A stretch of DNA of 64,000 nt from Algoriphagus iocasae (GCF_014206875.1 NZ_JACIJO010000003.1:1072660-1136659), one strand, 5' to 3'; positions 17,251 through 27,593 are shown, counted from the stretch's first letter. Notes: generated from the letters alone by a model not told the origin. Program-made: numbers and translations.

Positions 17251-19788
17251 ATGATTGAGTCTTATCTTATTGAAAAAATGTTCAATAATGCGCCGTTTCT
17301 TGACGAAATGGCTACCGATCAAGGTAAAATACATAGCCATTGGGAAAGGATAGCTAGGTATTACGAACAAATTGGGTCTGAGAAAATGCGGCAATTCCAA
17401 GAGGAAGTCAGCCGCCAATTGCGTGAAAACGGAGTTACATATAATGTCTATGGGGATCCAGATGGGATGAACCGTCCTTGGATTTTGGATCCTGTGCCCA
17501 TGGTCTTCAATTCTGAAGAATGGGAAAGAATAGAAAAGGGACTTATACAAAGAACCCAGCTGCTCAACCTTATTTTAAAGGACTTGTACGGAGATCAAAA
17601 GTTGATCAAAGAAGGGCTATTGCCATTCGAGCTTATTTATAATCACAAAGGATTTCTTCGTCAAGCACATGATATTCAGCTGGAAGGTGAGCAGCAATTA
17701 ATTCAATATTCATCCGATTTGGCCCGTGGGCCGAATGGAATGATGTGGGTTTTGCATGATCGGACTGATGCACCATCTGGAGCTGGATATACTTTTGAAA
17801 ACAGAGCTGCTATGACTCGTGTTTTTCCTGAGTTAATCAGGGAAAATCATGTCCGAAAAATCACCTCTTATTATCAGACCTTTAAAAATACGCTTAGTAG
17901 CCTTACCAATAATAAAGAGAACCCAAGAGTGGTCTTGCTTTCTCCTGGACCTACTAATGAGACTTTCTTTGAGCATGCTTACATTTCCTCTTTTATGGGA
18001 TTTACGCTTGCCTTCGGAGAAGATTTGACGGTAAGTGGCGGGTATGTTTGGCTGAAAACCATCAAGGGTCTGGAAAAAGTAGATGTGATCATCCGAAGAG
18101 TGGATGATGTGTTTTGTGATCCTTTGGAGTTCAAAAATGACTCACATCTAGGTGTTGTGGGATTGATGGAAGCGGTTCGCCAGAAAAAGGTTTTGGTAAT
18201 CAATCCTCTTGGATGTCGGGTTTTGGAAAACCCAGGATTAATGGCTTTCCTTCCTAAGATTTCAAAAGTGTTTCTTGGTGAAGACCTTATTCTTCCTTCG
18301 GTGGCAACATGGTGGTGCGGTCAGGAAAAAGAGTTGAAATATGTTTTTGATCATATAGAAACTTTGGTGATCCGAAACATTTACCGTGGAACAAACCATA
18401 AATCTGTTTTCGGTGGAGATCTGACCGAGGAACAGTTACAGAATCTCAAAAAGCAAATACAAAGAAATCCCTACATGTTTGTAGGTCAGGAAATGGTGGA
18501 TTTCTCCACTTCGCCTTCTTGGATCAACAATAAACTAGAAGCAAGGAACGCTGTTTTTAGAAGTTATGTGGTCGCAGATTCTGAAAACAATACCTATAAT
18601 GTCATGCCTGGAGGCCTTTCTAGAAGTTCTCCGGAAAAAGGTGCATTTCTAGTTTCCAATCAAACTGGTGGAATCAGTAAAGACACTTGGGTTTTAGGCA
18701 AGCCAAAAGATGTAATTTCTAAGATTCCAAAAATTGTCAAATCTCAGCCATTAGTTAGAACAGTGCTGCCGAGTAGGACAGGGGAGCGACTCTTTTGGTT
18801 GGGGAGATATTTAGAAAGATCTGCTTATGCAGTTCGATTGATGAGGATGACGCTTCTTTCTTACAATGAAGCAGATGAAGACATTCATATTCATGAAACT
18901 CCTGTTTTAAGCACCTTGCTTAAGACTTTGACGTTGATGACGGGAACTCTTCCAGGATTTACAGAAAAAGCAATATTGAAAAATCCTGAATCCGAACTTT
19001 TGGATTTAGTTCATGATGTGGAGAAGCCTGGAAGTTTGGCTTTCTCTATTCAGTCCTTCCTTACCAATGCTTTCGCTGTTCGAGATCGTCTTAGTTTGGA
19101 TACTTGGCGAATTCTGGATAGCATTTCAGAGGAATTGATCAAGATGAGGCAGTCGGAAAATTCACTACTCAAAGCATACCATAATCTTGATAATATGGTG
19201 GTGAAATTGATGGCTTTTTACGGATTGAATATCGACAATATGACAAGAGAAACTACTTGGCATTTGTTGAACATCGGTCGATTTATTGAGTCAGCTGTAA
19301 ATAACTGCACCATTTTGAGAGGGATGCTATCCAAATCTTTTGATACAGAATCCAATAAGGAGCTGATGGAAGATACCCTACGATGCAATGAAAGCTTGGT
19401 GACTTATCGATATAGATATCGCTCTAATCTTGAGATGCAAGGCGTTTTAAGCCTTTTGATTCTTCATGAAGACAATCCAAGGTCTTTGATATTTCAACTT
19501 TTGGAAATTGACTCTCATCTGAAAGCCCTTCCAAACAAAGATGAACACGAGCAATTTGGCATTGAAAGAAAGAAGCTATTGGAAGCAATCACAAAAATCA
19601 GGCTGTGTGACGTGACTGAGATTTCGACCCTTGATCTAGAATCAAATGAATATTCTCAATTGATAATTCTTTTGGATAAGACAATTGAATTGCTGCATGA
19701 GACTTCTGATTTGATTTATCAGAAATACTTCAGCCATACTGGTTCAGCTTACAGCATGATTCAAACTTCTATAATTCCGGAAATATGA
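17251..19788 (+). CDS. Circularly permuted ATP-grasp protein fused to alpha-E domain
   Basis: 845 residues. Residues 1 to about 490 are the circularly permuted ATP-grasp domain (formerly DUF404/DUF407), with YNVYGDPDGMNRPWILDPVPMV near the start, QYSSDLARGPNGMMWVLHDRTDAPSG and GVVGLMEAVRQKKVLVINPLG. From about 515 (RTGERLFWLGRYLERSAYA) the helical alpha-E domain (DUF403) runs to the C-terminus. In many bacteria the two are separate genes; here they are one chain. The expected reaction is ATP-dependent ligation of a carboxylate to an amine, but the substrate is unknown. It ends with a 4-base overlap with the second transglutaminase gene, so the proteins are made together and probably form a complex. 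Confidence 0.93.
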   Translation: MIESYLIEKMFNNAPFLDEMATDQGKIHSHWERIARYYEQIGSEKMRQFQEEVSRQLRENGVTYNVYGDPDGMNRPWILDPVPMVFNSEEWERIEKGLIQRTQLLNLILKDLYGDQKLIKEGLLPFELIYNHKGFLRQAHDIQLEGEQQLIQYSSDLARGPNGMMWVLHDRTDAPSGAGYTFENRAAMTRVFPELIRENHVRKITSYYQTFKNTLSSLTNNKENPRVVLLSPGPTNETFFEHAYISSFMGFTLAFGEDLTVSGGYVWLKTIKGLEKVDVIIRRVDDVFCDPLEFKNDSHLGVVGLMEAVRQKKVLVINPLGCRVLENPGLMAFLPKISKVFLGEDLILPSVATWWCGQEKELKYVFDHIETLVIRNIYRGTNHKSVFGGDLTEEQLQNLKKQIQRNPYMFVGQEMVDFSTSPSWINNKLEARNAVFRSYVVADSENNTYNVMPGGLSRSSPEKGAFLVSNQTGGISKDTWVLGKPKDVISKIPKIVKSQPLVRTVLPSRTGERLFWLGRYLERSAYAVRLMRMTLLSYNEADEDIHIHETPVLSTLLKTLTLMTGTLPGFTEKAILKNPESELLDLVHDVEKPGSLAFSIQSFLTNAFAVRDRLSLDTWRILDSISEELIKMRQSENSLLKAYHNLDNMVVKLMAFYGLNIDNMTRETTWHLLNIGRFIESAVNNCTILRGMLSKSFDTESNKELMEDTLRCNESLVTYRYRYRSNLEMQGVLSLLILHEDNPRSLIFQLLEIDSHLKALPNKDEHEQFGIERKKLLEAITKIRLCDVTEISTLDLESNEYSQLIILLDKTIELLHETSDLIYQKYFSHTGSAYSMIQTSIIPEI

Positions 19789-20678
19789 ACTATCAGGTCA
19801 TCCATATCACCGATTATATTTATGAGTTTCCGGCAGCTTTATGTCACAACTTGATGTTTCAAATTCCACAAGATTCTGAGTTTCAGAAAGTGGATAAGTA
19901 CGTTTGTGAAATCAGCCCTAAACCTAGTTCAGAAGAAGAGAGAACGGATTTTTTTGGAAATAAATACCTTTATTTCTCTGTGGAGAGGTCCCATAAAAAA
20001 TTGACTGTCACTTCCCAAAGTGTTTTAAAGTTGAATTCTCCAGCTTGGATGAAAGTAGATCCAAAATCAACTATGGCTTGGGAAAAAGTAGTGGAATGGC
20101 TGCATACAACCAAAGCTCCAAATGAAGTAAGGCAATATTATTTGGAATCAGATCATGTGAAATTTATCGAAGGAATAAAGGAATATACCTTAAAGTCTTT
20201 CACTCCAAGTAGGCCAATTATGGAAGCCATGATCGATTTAAATGATCGAATTTTCAAAGATTTCGCGTTCACTCCTGGATTTACGGATATCAGTACACCA
20301 TTGGAAAAGGTATTTGAGCATAAAAAAGGAGTTTGTCAGGATTTTGCACATTTTTCTCTGGCTTGCCTTCGAGTGATTGGATTATCTGCCAGATATGTGA
20401 GTGGATATATTGAAACTATTCCTCCTCCAGGAAAACCAAAATTAATTGGATCGGATGCTTCACATGCTTGGATTGCAGTATTTATGCCAGAACAAGGATG
20501 GGTGGAATTTGATGCTACCAATAATCTTTTGGTAAACGACAAACACATCCGAGTGGCAGTAGGAAGGGATTTTGCAGATGTTACTCCGCTTAAGGGCATT
20601 GTTTATAGCGGTAGCAAACAAGAAATGAAGGTCAGCGTAGATGTGACAAATTTGGATCAGGATTATTTATTGAATTAG
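19785..20678 (+). CDS. Transglutaminase-like family protein
   Basis: 297 residues. N-terminal beta domain (1-110) followed by a transglutaminase-like core with a complete triad: Cys184 (GVCQDFAHF), His227 (SHAWIAVF) and Asp243 (EFDATNN). Members of this family can hydrolyse or transfer amide bonds. It has no signal peptide and shares a 4-base overlap with the ATP-grasp/alpha-E gene, so it is the second Cys-protease-fold enzyme of this operon, possibly removing or trimming what the ligases add. It is followed after 30 bases by the converging DUF3472 gene. Confidence 0.92.
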   Translation: MNYQVIHITDYIYEFPAALCHNLMFQIPQDSEFQKVDKYVCEISPKPSSEEERTDFFGNKYLYFSVERSHKKLTVTSQSVLKLNSPAWMKVDPKSTMAWEKVVEWLHTTKAPNEVRQYYLESDHVKFIEGIKEYTLKSFTPSRPIMEAMIDLNDRIFKDFAFTPGFTDISTPLEKVFEHKKGVCQDFAHFSLACLRVIGLSARYVSGYIETIPPPGKPKLIGSDASHAWIAVFMPEQGWVEFDATNNLLVNDKHIRVAVGRDFADVTPLKGIVYSGSKQEMKVSVDVTNLDQDYLLN

Positions 20679-20707
20679 ATTCTAATTTTAAACTTTCAGC
20701 AAAACTT

Positions 20708-22006
20708 TTAAGGTAATATCTGCCAATCAATCACAGGAGGATTTCCACTTGCATTTCTTTGATGCATGCTGTTGAGTTCAGTACACTGATCAAAGAATCC
20801 CCCGTTTTGAAGGAAAAATTTCCCATTGGCTTCACCACCAGCATAATCCAATCTATATTCTCTTTTGGCGATATCATCACCAGTGAATCTAGCTTCAGTA
20901 AGCTCAATCCATTGCCCATCTGTCGTCCTTGCCCATTGATTGGTGTAAAGAGCAGATCTTTGAATATTTCCTTTCTCAGGAATGAAATTCTCCAAAAATG
21001 AATGAGGTCTTTTGTACCAAGTATCTGTTTTAGGTCTTAAAAAGCTCGCAATTAATTTCCATTCCTGCTTTTCAGGATCCATAAAATAAGCTGTATAAAT
21101 GGTGTTTCCTTCTCCATCAGGCTCTACTGAGTTAAGAAATCGATAGGTCTTTCCAGCTTCCCAAGGGTATTGAAGATAGCTTTGCCCTCCAGATCCTTCA
21201 TTTCCAAATTCACCAGTATAGACATCTTCTCCTTTCTTCAACAATTTGATTTTTTCTTCATCTGGGATCTCACCAGGATTATCTGTTTTGAAAGGACTCC
21301 ATACAGAAAACAGTATTCTGCGCTCAGTTTCTGAATTTACCTGGATTCCAAAATAACCTTCTCCAAATCCATTTGCCATGAAATAAGAACCTATTGGATC
21401 TTGGCCAACCGGAACGGTGACTTCGTTATAAAACCATTTAAAGTTCTGGTTTTCTGGTAGGGTGTATGATAAATGAACAGATGGACCTCTTCGACCCCAA
21501 TAAAACCGATTATCGATATTGTCTCTGACAAAATTCAAATCCAATTCTCCATCATAGGATATTATTAGGTTTTTGATCTTCGCAAAATTACTTCCCTCTT
21601 TATCAATTCCTTTAAGTTTAATCTCATTGTAACCTTGTTTTAGTCTCATTTTTCCAATCAGGATTTTACCTGATTCACCGGGATTTAACTTTAATTGAAA
21701 GGATTCATTAAGACTTATTGAAATTTCTGAAACTCCCTGTTGTTCAATAAGATCTAAGCTGATCTCTACTTCTTTTGGTGCTGAGGATCTGAAATAAATG
21801 CTGAATTCAGTTTCACTTTCTGACCAATTGGAAATGCCTTCTTCATTTATTTTTTCTAGCTTATTTCCAAAACTCTGGTACGTATTTCCTCCAAGCGGAA
21901 TTTCTATGCTGTTTTGAAAAGACGAACTTGGATTTTCAGCTTTAACCGTACAAGAAAAAGAGGTGAGAATAAATAATGTTGAGAAAAGTATAAGGCTTTG
22001 TTTCAC
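20708..22006 (-). CDS. DUF3472 lipoprotein with N-terminal DUF5077 domain
   Basis: 432 residues. Signal ending in the lipobox FSCTVKA. Residues 30-160 look like the DUF5077 beta domain, often a carbohydrate-binding-like module, and 165-430 match DUF3472 (FYWGRRGPSVHLSYTLPE, GFGEGYFGIQVNSETERRILFSVWSPF, and the C-terminal FFLQNGGFFDQ). In Bacteroidota these proteins occur near polysaccharide genes; the activity is not established. It is convergent with the transglutaminase operon and divergent from the FG-GAP gene at 22139, with which it may share a 132-base control region. Confidence 0.85.
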   Translation of the reverse strand: MKQSLILFSTLFILTSFSCTVKAENPSSSFQNSIEIPLGGNTYQSFGNKLEKINEEGISNWSESETEFSIYFRSSAPKEVEISLDLIEQQGVSEISISLNESFQLKLNPGESGKILIGKMRLKQGYNEIKLKGIDKEGSNFAKIKNLIISYDGELDLNFVRDNIDNRFYWGRRGPSVHLSYTLPENQNFKWFYNEVTVPVGQDPIGSYFMANGFGEGYFGIQVNSETERRILFSVWSPFKTDNPGEIPDEEKIKLLKKGEDVYTGEFGNEGSGGQSYLQYPWEAGKTYRFLNSVEPDGEGNTIYTAYFMDPEKQEWKLIASFLRPKTDTWYKRPHSFLENFIPEKGNIQRSALYTNQWARTTDGQWIELTEARFTGDDIAKREYRLDYAGGEANGKFFLQNGGFFDQCTELNSMHQRNASGNPPVIDWQILP

Positions 22007-22138
22007 AGGAAATATAATTTTTGATTAAAGATAAATGCTTCTTTCCAACAAAGCAGGATAGATGAATCAGATTCAATTTGTAGACTTCCATAAAAATTAA
22101 GCATTTTAGCAAAGAGCTGGGAATTTTAATATGCAAGC

Positions 22139-24109
22139 ATGAAGAATAGGATTTGTTCAGTATTCACTTTTATCATTTTTTCTTTTCTCCTTTTTTCACT
22201 TTCCTCTTTTCAAGGAAAACAGGATTCAGAGCTCAAAAAGCAATTTGATATTGTAAAATATAATGATCCTGATGCTACATCTTTTTTAGGCGTTGGGCTC
22301 TGGGCTTGGCCAATTCCGATTGATTATGACAAGGATGGAGATATGGACCTTTTGGTTTCCTGTCCGGATAAACCATTTAATGGATTATACTTTTTTGAAA
22401 ATAAAGAAGGAGGTGATTTTCCTGTTTTTGAAGAGCCAGTAAAACTTGGGCCAGCAATTCCTCAGATTCAAGTTTCACATACAGAGGATGGCGTTTATGT
22501 AACTATTCCTGGTAAAGAATTGAAGGATTTTGAAGAATCCTTATTACAGAAACCTGTTGATATATTTCCTTCAGATGAATTGATCAAGAATATGGAAAAG
22601 AAGCCTCGGTTTAACCAATGGAAAATGGTGGATTTCGAGGGAGATGGAGATTTGGATGTGGTAGTTGGAATCGATGATTGGAATGATTACGGATGGGATA
22701 ATGCTTTTGATGATCAAGGAAATTGGACCAATGGGCCTTTACATGGCTATGTTTATTTGTTGGAGAACAAGGAAGGTAAATATGTGAATCAAGGTAAAAT
22801 TTTGGCCTCCAAAGAAGCTATAGATGTTTATGGCGCACCATCGCCCAATTTTGCAGATTTTGACAGAGACGGAGATCTTGATTTGATCTGTGGAGAATTT
22901 TTAGACAAGCTGACGTATTTCGAAAATATTGGAAGCAGATCTAATCCAAGCTATAAAAAAGGTGTCTTTCTGACCAATGCGGATGGTTTGGTAAAAATGG
23001 ATTTACAAATGATTATTCCTGTTTCTATCGATTGGGATCAGGATGGTAATACAGATTTGGTGGTTGGTGATGAAGATGGAAGGGTTGCTTTAATTCGAAA
23101 TTCAGGCAAGTTAAAAGAAGGAGTTCCGGTATTTGAATCGCCAGCATATTTTAGACAGAAGGCGGATAATCTTAAGTTTGGTGCTTTGGCTACTCCTGTT
23201 TCTGTGGATTGGGATCAAGATGGTGATGAAGATTTGATCACCGGAAATTCGGCAGGATATATCGCTTTTATCGAAAATGCAGGTGGAGGATCCGAACCTG
23301 TTTGGAAAGAGCCTAAATTATTGAAGTCAAATGGCAAGGTGTTGAGAATCCAAGCTGGTGAAAATGGATCTATCCAAGGTCCAGCTGAGGCAAAATGGGG
23401 GTATACCACCTTATCAGTTGCTGACTGGGATGGAGATGGAAATCAGGATATAATTTTTAATTCGATTTGGGGGAAAGTTCAATGGATTCGAAATACTGGA
23501 ACTACCTTGGAAGATCCTAAAACCATTGAAGTGGCTTGGGGGAATCAGTCAATTGTTTATCCAAATTGGAACTGGTGGAAACCAGAAGGTAATGAACTTG
23601 TCACTCAATGGAGAACCACTCCCTATGCCATCGATTGGAATAAAGACGGAATAATGGATTTGGTTATGCTGGATCATGAAGGGTATTTGAGTTTCTTCGA
23701 AGGATCAAAGAATCAATCTGGTACTCATGTAGTCATGCCAGGGAAAAGAATTTTTTATGGAAAAAGTGCTTCCGTTTATACAAATCGAAATATTGCTCAA
23801 AATGCTGAATCAGGTGAGTTGAGGTTGAACAATGCGGAAGCAGGAGGAAGTGGAAGGAGGAAAATCAGTTTTGTGGATTACGATTCTGATGGTGACTTGG
23901 ATTTGCTTGTCAATAGTGTTAACGTTTCTTTATTTGAAAATATAAGCCAAACCAAAGACAAAGTGATTTTTAAAGATAGGGGAACTGTTTCTGATACGAT
24001 TTTAGCTGGGCATACTACAAGTCCAACATTTGTGGATTGGAATAAAGATGGGATCTGGGAGATTTTAGTAGGAGCCGAGGATGGACATTTTTATCATTTG
24101 GAGAGGTAA
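22139..24109 (+). CDS. Secreted FG-GAP/VCBS repeat protein
   Basis: 656 residues with a Sec signal (residues 1-26). Nine calcium-binding DxDxDG-type repeats are visible: DYDKDGDMD, DFEGDGDLD, DFDRDGDLD, DWDQDGNTD, DWDQDGDED, DWDGDGNQD, DWNKDGIMD, DYDSDGDLD and DWNKDGIWE, spaced as in integrin-like beta-propellers. Such proteins bind carbohydrates or other proteins at the cell surface. There is no C-terminal sorting domain and the signal lacks a clear lipobox, so it may be periplasmic or released. Divergent from the DUF3472 gene. Confidence 0.88.
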   Translation: MKNRICSVFTFIIFSFLLFSLSSFQGKQDSELKKQFDIVKYNDPDATSFLGVGLWAWPIPIDYDKDGDMDLLVSCPDKPFNGLYFFENKEGGDFPVFEEPVKLGPAIPQIQVSHTEDGVYVTIPGKELKDFEESLLQKPVDIFPSDELIKNMEKKPRFNQWKMVDFEGDGDLDVVVGIDDWNDYGWDNAFDDQGNWTNGPLHGYVYLLENKEGKYVNQGKILASKEAIDVYGAPSPNFADFDRDGDLDLICGEFLDKLTYFENIGSRSNPSYKKGVFLTNADGLVKMDLQMIIPVSIDWDQDGNTDLVVGDEDGRVALIRNSGKLKEGVPVFESPAYFRQKADNLKFGALATPVSVDWDQDGDEDLITGNSAGYIAFIENAGGGSEPVWKEPKLLKSNGKVLRIQAGENGSIQGPAEAKWGYTTLSVADWDGDGNQDIIFNSIWGKVQWIRNTGTTLEDPKTIEVAWGNQSIVYPNWNWWKPEGNELVTQWRTTPYAIDWNKDGIMDLVMLDHEGYLSFFEGSKNQSGTHVVMPGKRIFYGKSASVYTNRNIAQNAESGELRLNNAEAGGSGRRKISFVDYDSDGDLDLLVNSVNVSLFENISQTKDKVIFKDRGTVSDTILAGHTTSPTFVDWNKDGIWEILVGAEDGHFYHLER

Positions 24110-24335
24110 AGACATGCCTGACGTATACCTATATTTTATTTGGTAATATTGTTCTGTTTGGAAAAATGATGGAATAATAATAATTTTTTCCAATTAAAAT
24201 TCTGTTTGGTGTAGGAGCTATAAATAATGAATTTGTCTTAAAAAATATTTTTAAAACTATTCTTAGGACTACCTTTTTTTTTCGTTTTTAATTGCGTTCT
24301 TCGCAGCAAATACGACCAGAAATTTTAAAGATTAG

Positions 24336-25502
24336 TTGAAAAAAAACGTCATTCCCACTGCTAATGTTAGATGGAATCTTTTATTGGCCAGCTTTTTATT
24401 TTTGATCCTTCTCTGTGAACAAGCTAATGCTCAAAGAATAGATCCTAAAAAAAATGATTACATAGTATTAGGTGATACAGCTCAGTCAGACGGATACATC
24501 CAAGACTTCCCAGTAGAAAACAACACCGTAATTTTCTACAAGAGAATGAAAAACCATGAATATCAAAAATATAGTGTGAAGGATGTGAGTGAGTTTTTTG
24601 TAAAAGACCGAACATTCTATAGAAGAAACATATCCTTTCATGGCAATGAAAAGCTTGTTTTCCTGCAAAAAATTCCTCACCCCAAAGAGGATCAAATTCA
24701 GCTTTGGAAACTTACTGAAGATAAAGATTACTACTTTTTGGAGACTGCAGGAAGTCTTAGTCTTCTTGAGAATGATTCTTATCAACAGGTGTTCAGGGAT
24801 CTATTGAACAATCCTATTTTGGATCCATTGATTGACATCACTTCTCTCGAGGAGTATAGTTTGATCTATTTGATGGAGACCTCTGAATCGATCGCAAAAC
24901 CTAGGACTTTTAATCGAACGATTACCTTCAGTGCTTATCTTGGTTATTCCTTTAACTCAAATCATTTCAAAATTGATAATTCCCTGCTAGCTCCCAAAGT
25001 TTCAGGAGGAGGACCTACTTTCGGGTTCAATTTGGAGTTTTTTGTCAATAAATCGAGAAATCTGTCAATAAACCTAAGTCCAAGCTTATCACTATTTGAC
25101 AATCAGGAATTATTGAATACTAACAAAGTAGGTAATCGACTGGAAACCGATTATTTTTTGGAGTATACCGCCTTAAACTTCCCGATTTTGGGAAGGTATT
25201 ACTTAGATATCCAACCAAATAAATGGAGGGCTTACGGAGAATTTGGTTATAACTACGGGCTTTTTAATTATAAAAAGCTGGGTTTTTTCCAGGCTCATGT
25301 TGAAGGCAGTGCAGTGACTACAACTGTTGGGGAATTCGAATTAGAAAAGCAGTATTACGGATTAATCGGAGGATTTGGAATCGAAAAGTATTTGAAGGAT
25401 GCGAAATCCTTTAGTCTGGGATTTAGAAGTACTAGTCTTCAGTCAACTAATCGATCAGAAAAGTTCGTGACCATGTTGGGTTTTATTGGCTATAAATTTT
25501 AA
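24336..25502 (+). CDS. Predicted outer-membrane beta-barrel protein
   Basis: 388 residues from a TTG start; there is no in-frame ATG before the signal sequence (about 1-32, ending CEQANAQ), so the unusual start seems real. The N-terminal part (to about 190) is soluble and charged. The second half shows alternating amphipathic strands (ITFSAYLGYSFNS, GGPTFGFNLEFFV, NLSINLSPSLSLF, YYGLIGGFGIEKYL) ending with an aromatic residue (FIGYKF), the typical C-terminus of barrels inserted by BamA. It is 4 bases upstream of the IPT/kelch-like lipoprotein gene, so the two probably work together at the surface. No more specific family is recognised. Confidence 0.75.
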   Translation: MKKNVIPTANVRWNLLLASFLFLILLCEQANAQRIDPKKNDYIVLGDTAQSDGYIQDFPVENNTVIFYKRMKNHEYQKYSVKDVSEFFVKDRTFYRRNISFHGNEKLVFLQKIPHPKEDQIQLWKLTEDKDYYFLETAGSLSLLENDSYQQVFRDLLNNPILDPLIDITSLEEYSLIYLMETSESIAKPRTFNRTITFSAYLGYSFNSNHFKIDNSLLAPKVSGGGPTFGFNLEFFVNKSRNLSINLSPSLSLFDNQELLNTNKVGNRLETDYFLEYTALNFPILGRYYLDIQPNKWRAYGEFGYNYGLFNYKKLGFFQAHVEGSAVTTTVGEFELEKQYYGLIGGFGIEKYLKDAKSFSLGFRSTSLQSTNRSEKFVTMLGFIGYKF

Positions 25503-25506
25503 TAAA

Positions 25507-27300
25507 ATGAGAAAGAGCATTTATAGTATTGCAACAGCAGTAGTATTTTTTCTTATTGGATGCCAGCATGAAGAAACAGTTTCTCCTAGAAATTACCCCT
25601 TTATTCAGAGTATTGATGTCAATTCGATCGATGAAACCGGGGCAATAGTTGAGTTCGAAGTTTTGAAGGAAGGGAAAATTGCAATTGAAAGTTATGGAGT
25701 GGAATTTTTGGAGGAAAGTGTATTCCAACAATATAATCTCCCTAAAGAATATTTAGTAATAGAAACACAAGGTGCACCTGGGCAAGAATTGATTTCCTAT
25801 AAACTTAAATATGATCTAAAGCCTAAAGTTGAATATTTGGTAAAACCATTCGTTCGTTCGGGAAACACAACTATTTATGGTGAATCGATCCAATTTTATA
25901 GCAAAGGGGTAAATGCACCAATAATTTCAGATGTTTCAATTAATGAGATTTCTGGTTCAACCCAGTTTAAAATAACAGGAGATTATTTCAGTTCAGTCAA
26001 AGACCAGAACCTGATAGAAATCCCATTCATTGAGGAGTATTTTAACATTGAAATTATTTCTAGCACTCATCAGGAGTTGACTGTAGAATTGACTAGAAAT
26101 AGCAGGCCGATGACAACCCTTGGGGACGCTTATGATCTCAAGTTAACCGTGATGGGGAAATCGGTGACCTTGCCTGAACATTTTACATTTGGGTATCCAA
26201 AAATTGAAACTATCAATACACTTGCTGCACATGTCGGACAAGAAATCTTGATAACCATTGACAGGGAATACGAAGGGAATCTCATACTCTCTATAAATGA
26301 TTATCCTACAGGGAATTACCAACTCATTGAATTGGAAAAAATAAATCCTACAACATATAAAGGAACTGTATCAAATTATTTGGCCGGATCATTTGACCTG
26401 AAACTAGTTGGCAATGATTTTATCTATGTGTATCCACAAAAGTTTGAAATAAAAGAAAGCTGGAAGTTCATTACAGATAGTTTCCAGCATGTTAGTTGGC
26501 CTAGCTATCAAATGATACCTGCCGGAAACAAATTGGTATTTTGGAGAAATGACCTTTCTACCAATTATTACTATGATCCATTGAGTAATGGCATAACAGA
26601 ATTACCGGCTTTTCCTGGAGCAAAAGAAGAAAGGAATGGAGTCTATCTATTGGGTACTTCTAAATCAGAGCTTTTCGTAGGTTTTGGTTATAAAATCCTT
26701 GAAAGTTCTGTTCAGCCCTATCTGGATCTGTGGAAATTGGACTTGAACACCCTGCAGTGGAAAAGAATGGATGATTTACCACTTGGACATAGTTTTTTGC
26801 ATCGGTTTTTTGAATACCAAAATAATATAATCGCAGTCTCTAATTTGGAAAAGAAATACCTCCAGCTTGATCCAATCTCTGGTTTTTGGAAGAAATTAAG
26901 TTTTGATGTTCCTGAATTTGTAAAAAGCAATATTCGGATGTGGGCACAGCAAGACTATATCTACTATTTCCAAGAAAGAACTTCCTATCTGGTATTGTGG
27001 AGATTTAGGTTAGGGGAACAGCCAGAACTATTTGGTGAATTTCCAACTTTGAATTCTAGAGAATTAATCGGATTAAAAATTATTGGAAATGAATTTTACC
27101 TGAGCAACCATTCCGATAATTATAGCATTGATTTGCTCACCAAAAAAGTGAGTCGTTATCAAACAATTTTCTTTAATAATAATGACTTTCCAATTGAAAA
27201 AATGTGGGGATTAATACCAGGAAAACCCTATACTTTCCCTTTGAGTAGCAGATTTGATTCTTACGATTTTAGAATGTATCAACTCAATTTAGAAAATTAA
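25507..27300 (+). CDS. Lipoprotein with IPT/TIG-like and kelch-like repeats
   Basis: 597 residues from the ATG at 25507; an in-frame TTG at 25486 lies inside the previous gene and is unlikely. Lipobox in LIGCQHEE. A fibronectin-III-like domain (about 25-130) is followed by an IPT/TIG-like domain (APIISDVSINEISGSTQFKITGDYF). From about 310 to the end comes a series of beta-propeller blades of kelch character (WPSYQMIPAGNKLVFWRN, then YYYDPLSNGITELPAF, LWKLDLNTLQWKRMDDLP). This architecture is frequent in Cytophagales surface lipoproteins. It presumably binds a ligand outside the cell, perhaps docking on the barrel protein encoded just before. Confidence 0.78.
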   Translation: MRKSIYSIATAVVFFLIGCQHEETVSPRNYPFIQSIDVNSIDETGAIVEFEVLKEGKIAIESYGVEFLEESVFQQYNLPKEYLVIETQGAPGQELISYKLKYDLKPKVEYLVKPFVRSGNTTIYGESIQFYSKGVNAPIISDVSINEISGSTQFKITGDYFSSVKDQNLIEIPFIEEYFNIEIISSTHQELTVELTRNSRPMTTLGDAYDLKLTVMGKSVTLPEHFTFGYPKIETINTLAAHVGQEILITIDREYEGNLILSINDYPTGNYQLIELEKINPTTYKGTVSNYLAGSFDLKLVGNDFIYVYPQKFEIKESWKFITDSFQHVSWPSYQMIPAGNKLVFWRNDLSTNYYYDPLSNGITELPAFPGAKEERNGVYLLGTSKSELFVGFGYKILESSVQPYLDLWKLDLNTLQWKRMDDLPLGHSFLHRFFEYQNNIIAVSNLEKKYLQLDPISGFWKKLSFDVPEFVKSNIRMWAQQDYIYYFQERTSYLVLWRFRLGEQPELFGEFPTLNSRELIGLKIIGNEFYLSNHSDNYSIDLLTKKVSRYQTIFFNNNDFPIEKMWGLIPGKPYTFPLSSRFDSYDFRMYQLNLEN

Positions 27301-27350
27301 AATCTCTGATCGTTATCTCAATATAGCAATTCAAAAACGGATTAGTTTAA

Positions 27351-27393
27351 AAAAATGTAAAGGACAGTGAAAAATCAGTCCTTTACATTTTAA
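27351..27393. terminator. Terminator hairpin after the barrel/lipoprotein pair
   Basis: AAATGTAAAGGAC and GTCCTTTACATTT form a 13-base perfect stem around a 12-base loop, with A and T runs on both sides. It lies about 50 bases after the lipoprotein stop. The rest of the gap up to 27593 shows no gene. Confidence 0.85.
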
Positions 27394-27593
27394 AAATTTC
27401 TTAGGACCAAAGCCTGTTTTTTTAACTTCCTTCTTCAAATCTCCAGAAACCACTCATCAAAATTCAAATCTTAAGCCCTCTTTTGGATGGTTTCTTCTTT
27501 CTCTTCAAGAAGTATTACCTTATTTTAGACAGTTGAGTTTTGGATTTCTTTTGAAGTAATGCTCTTTTTATAAACCACTTTCTCATGTTATCT

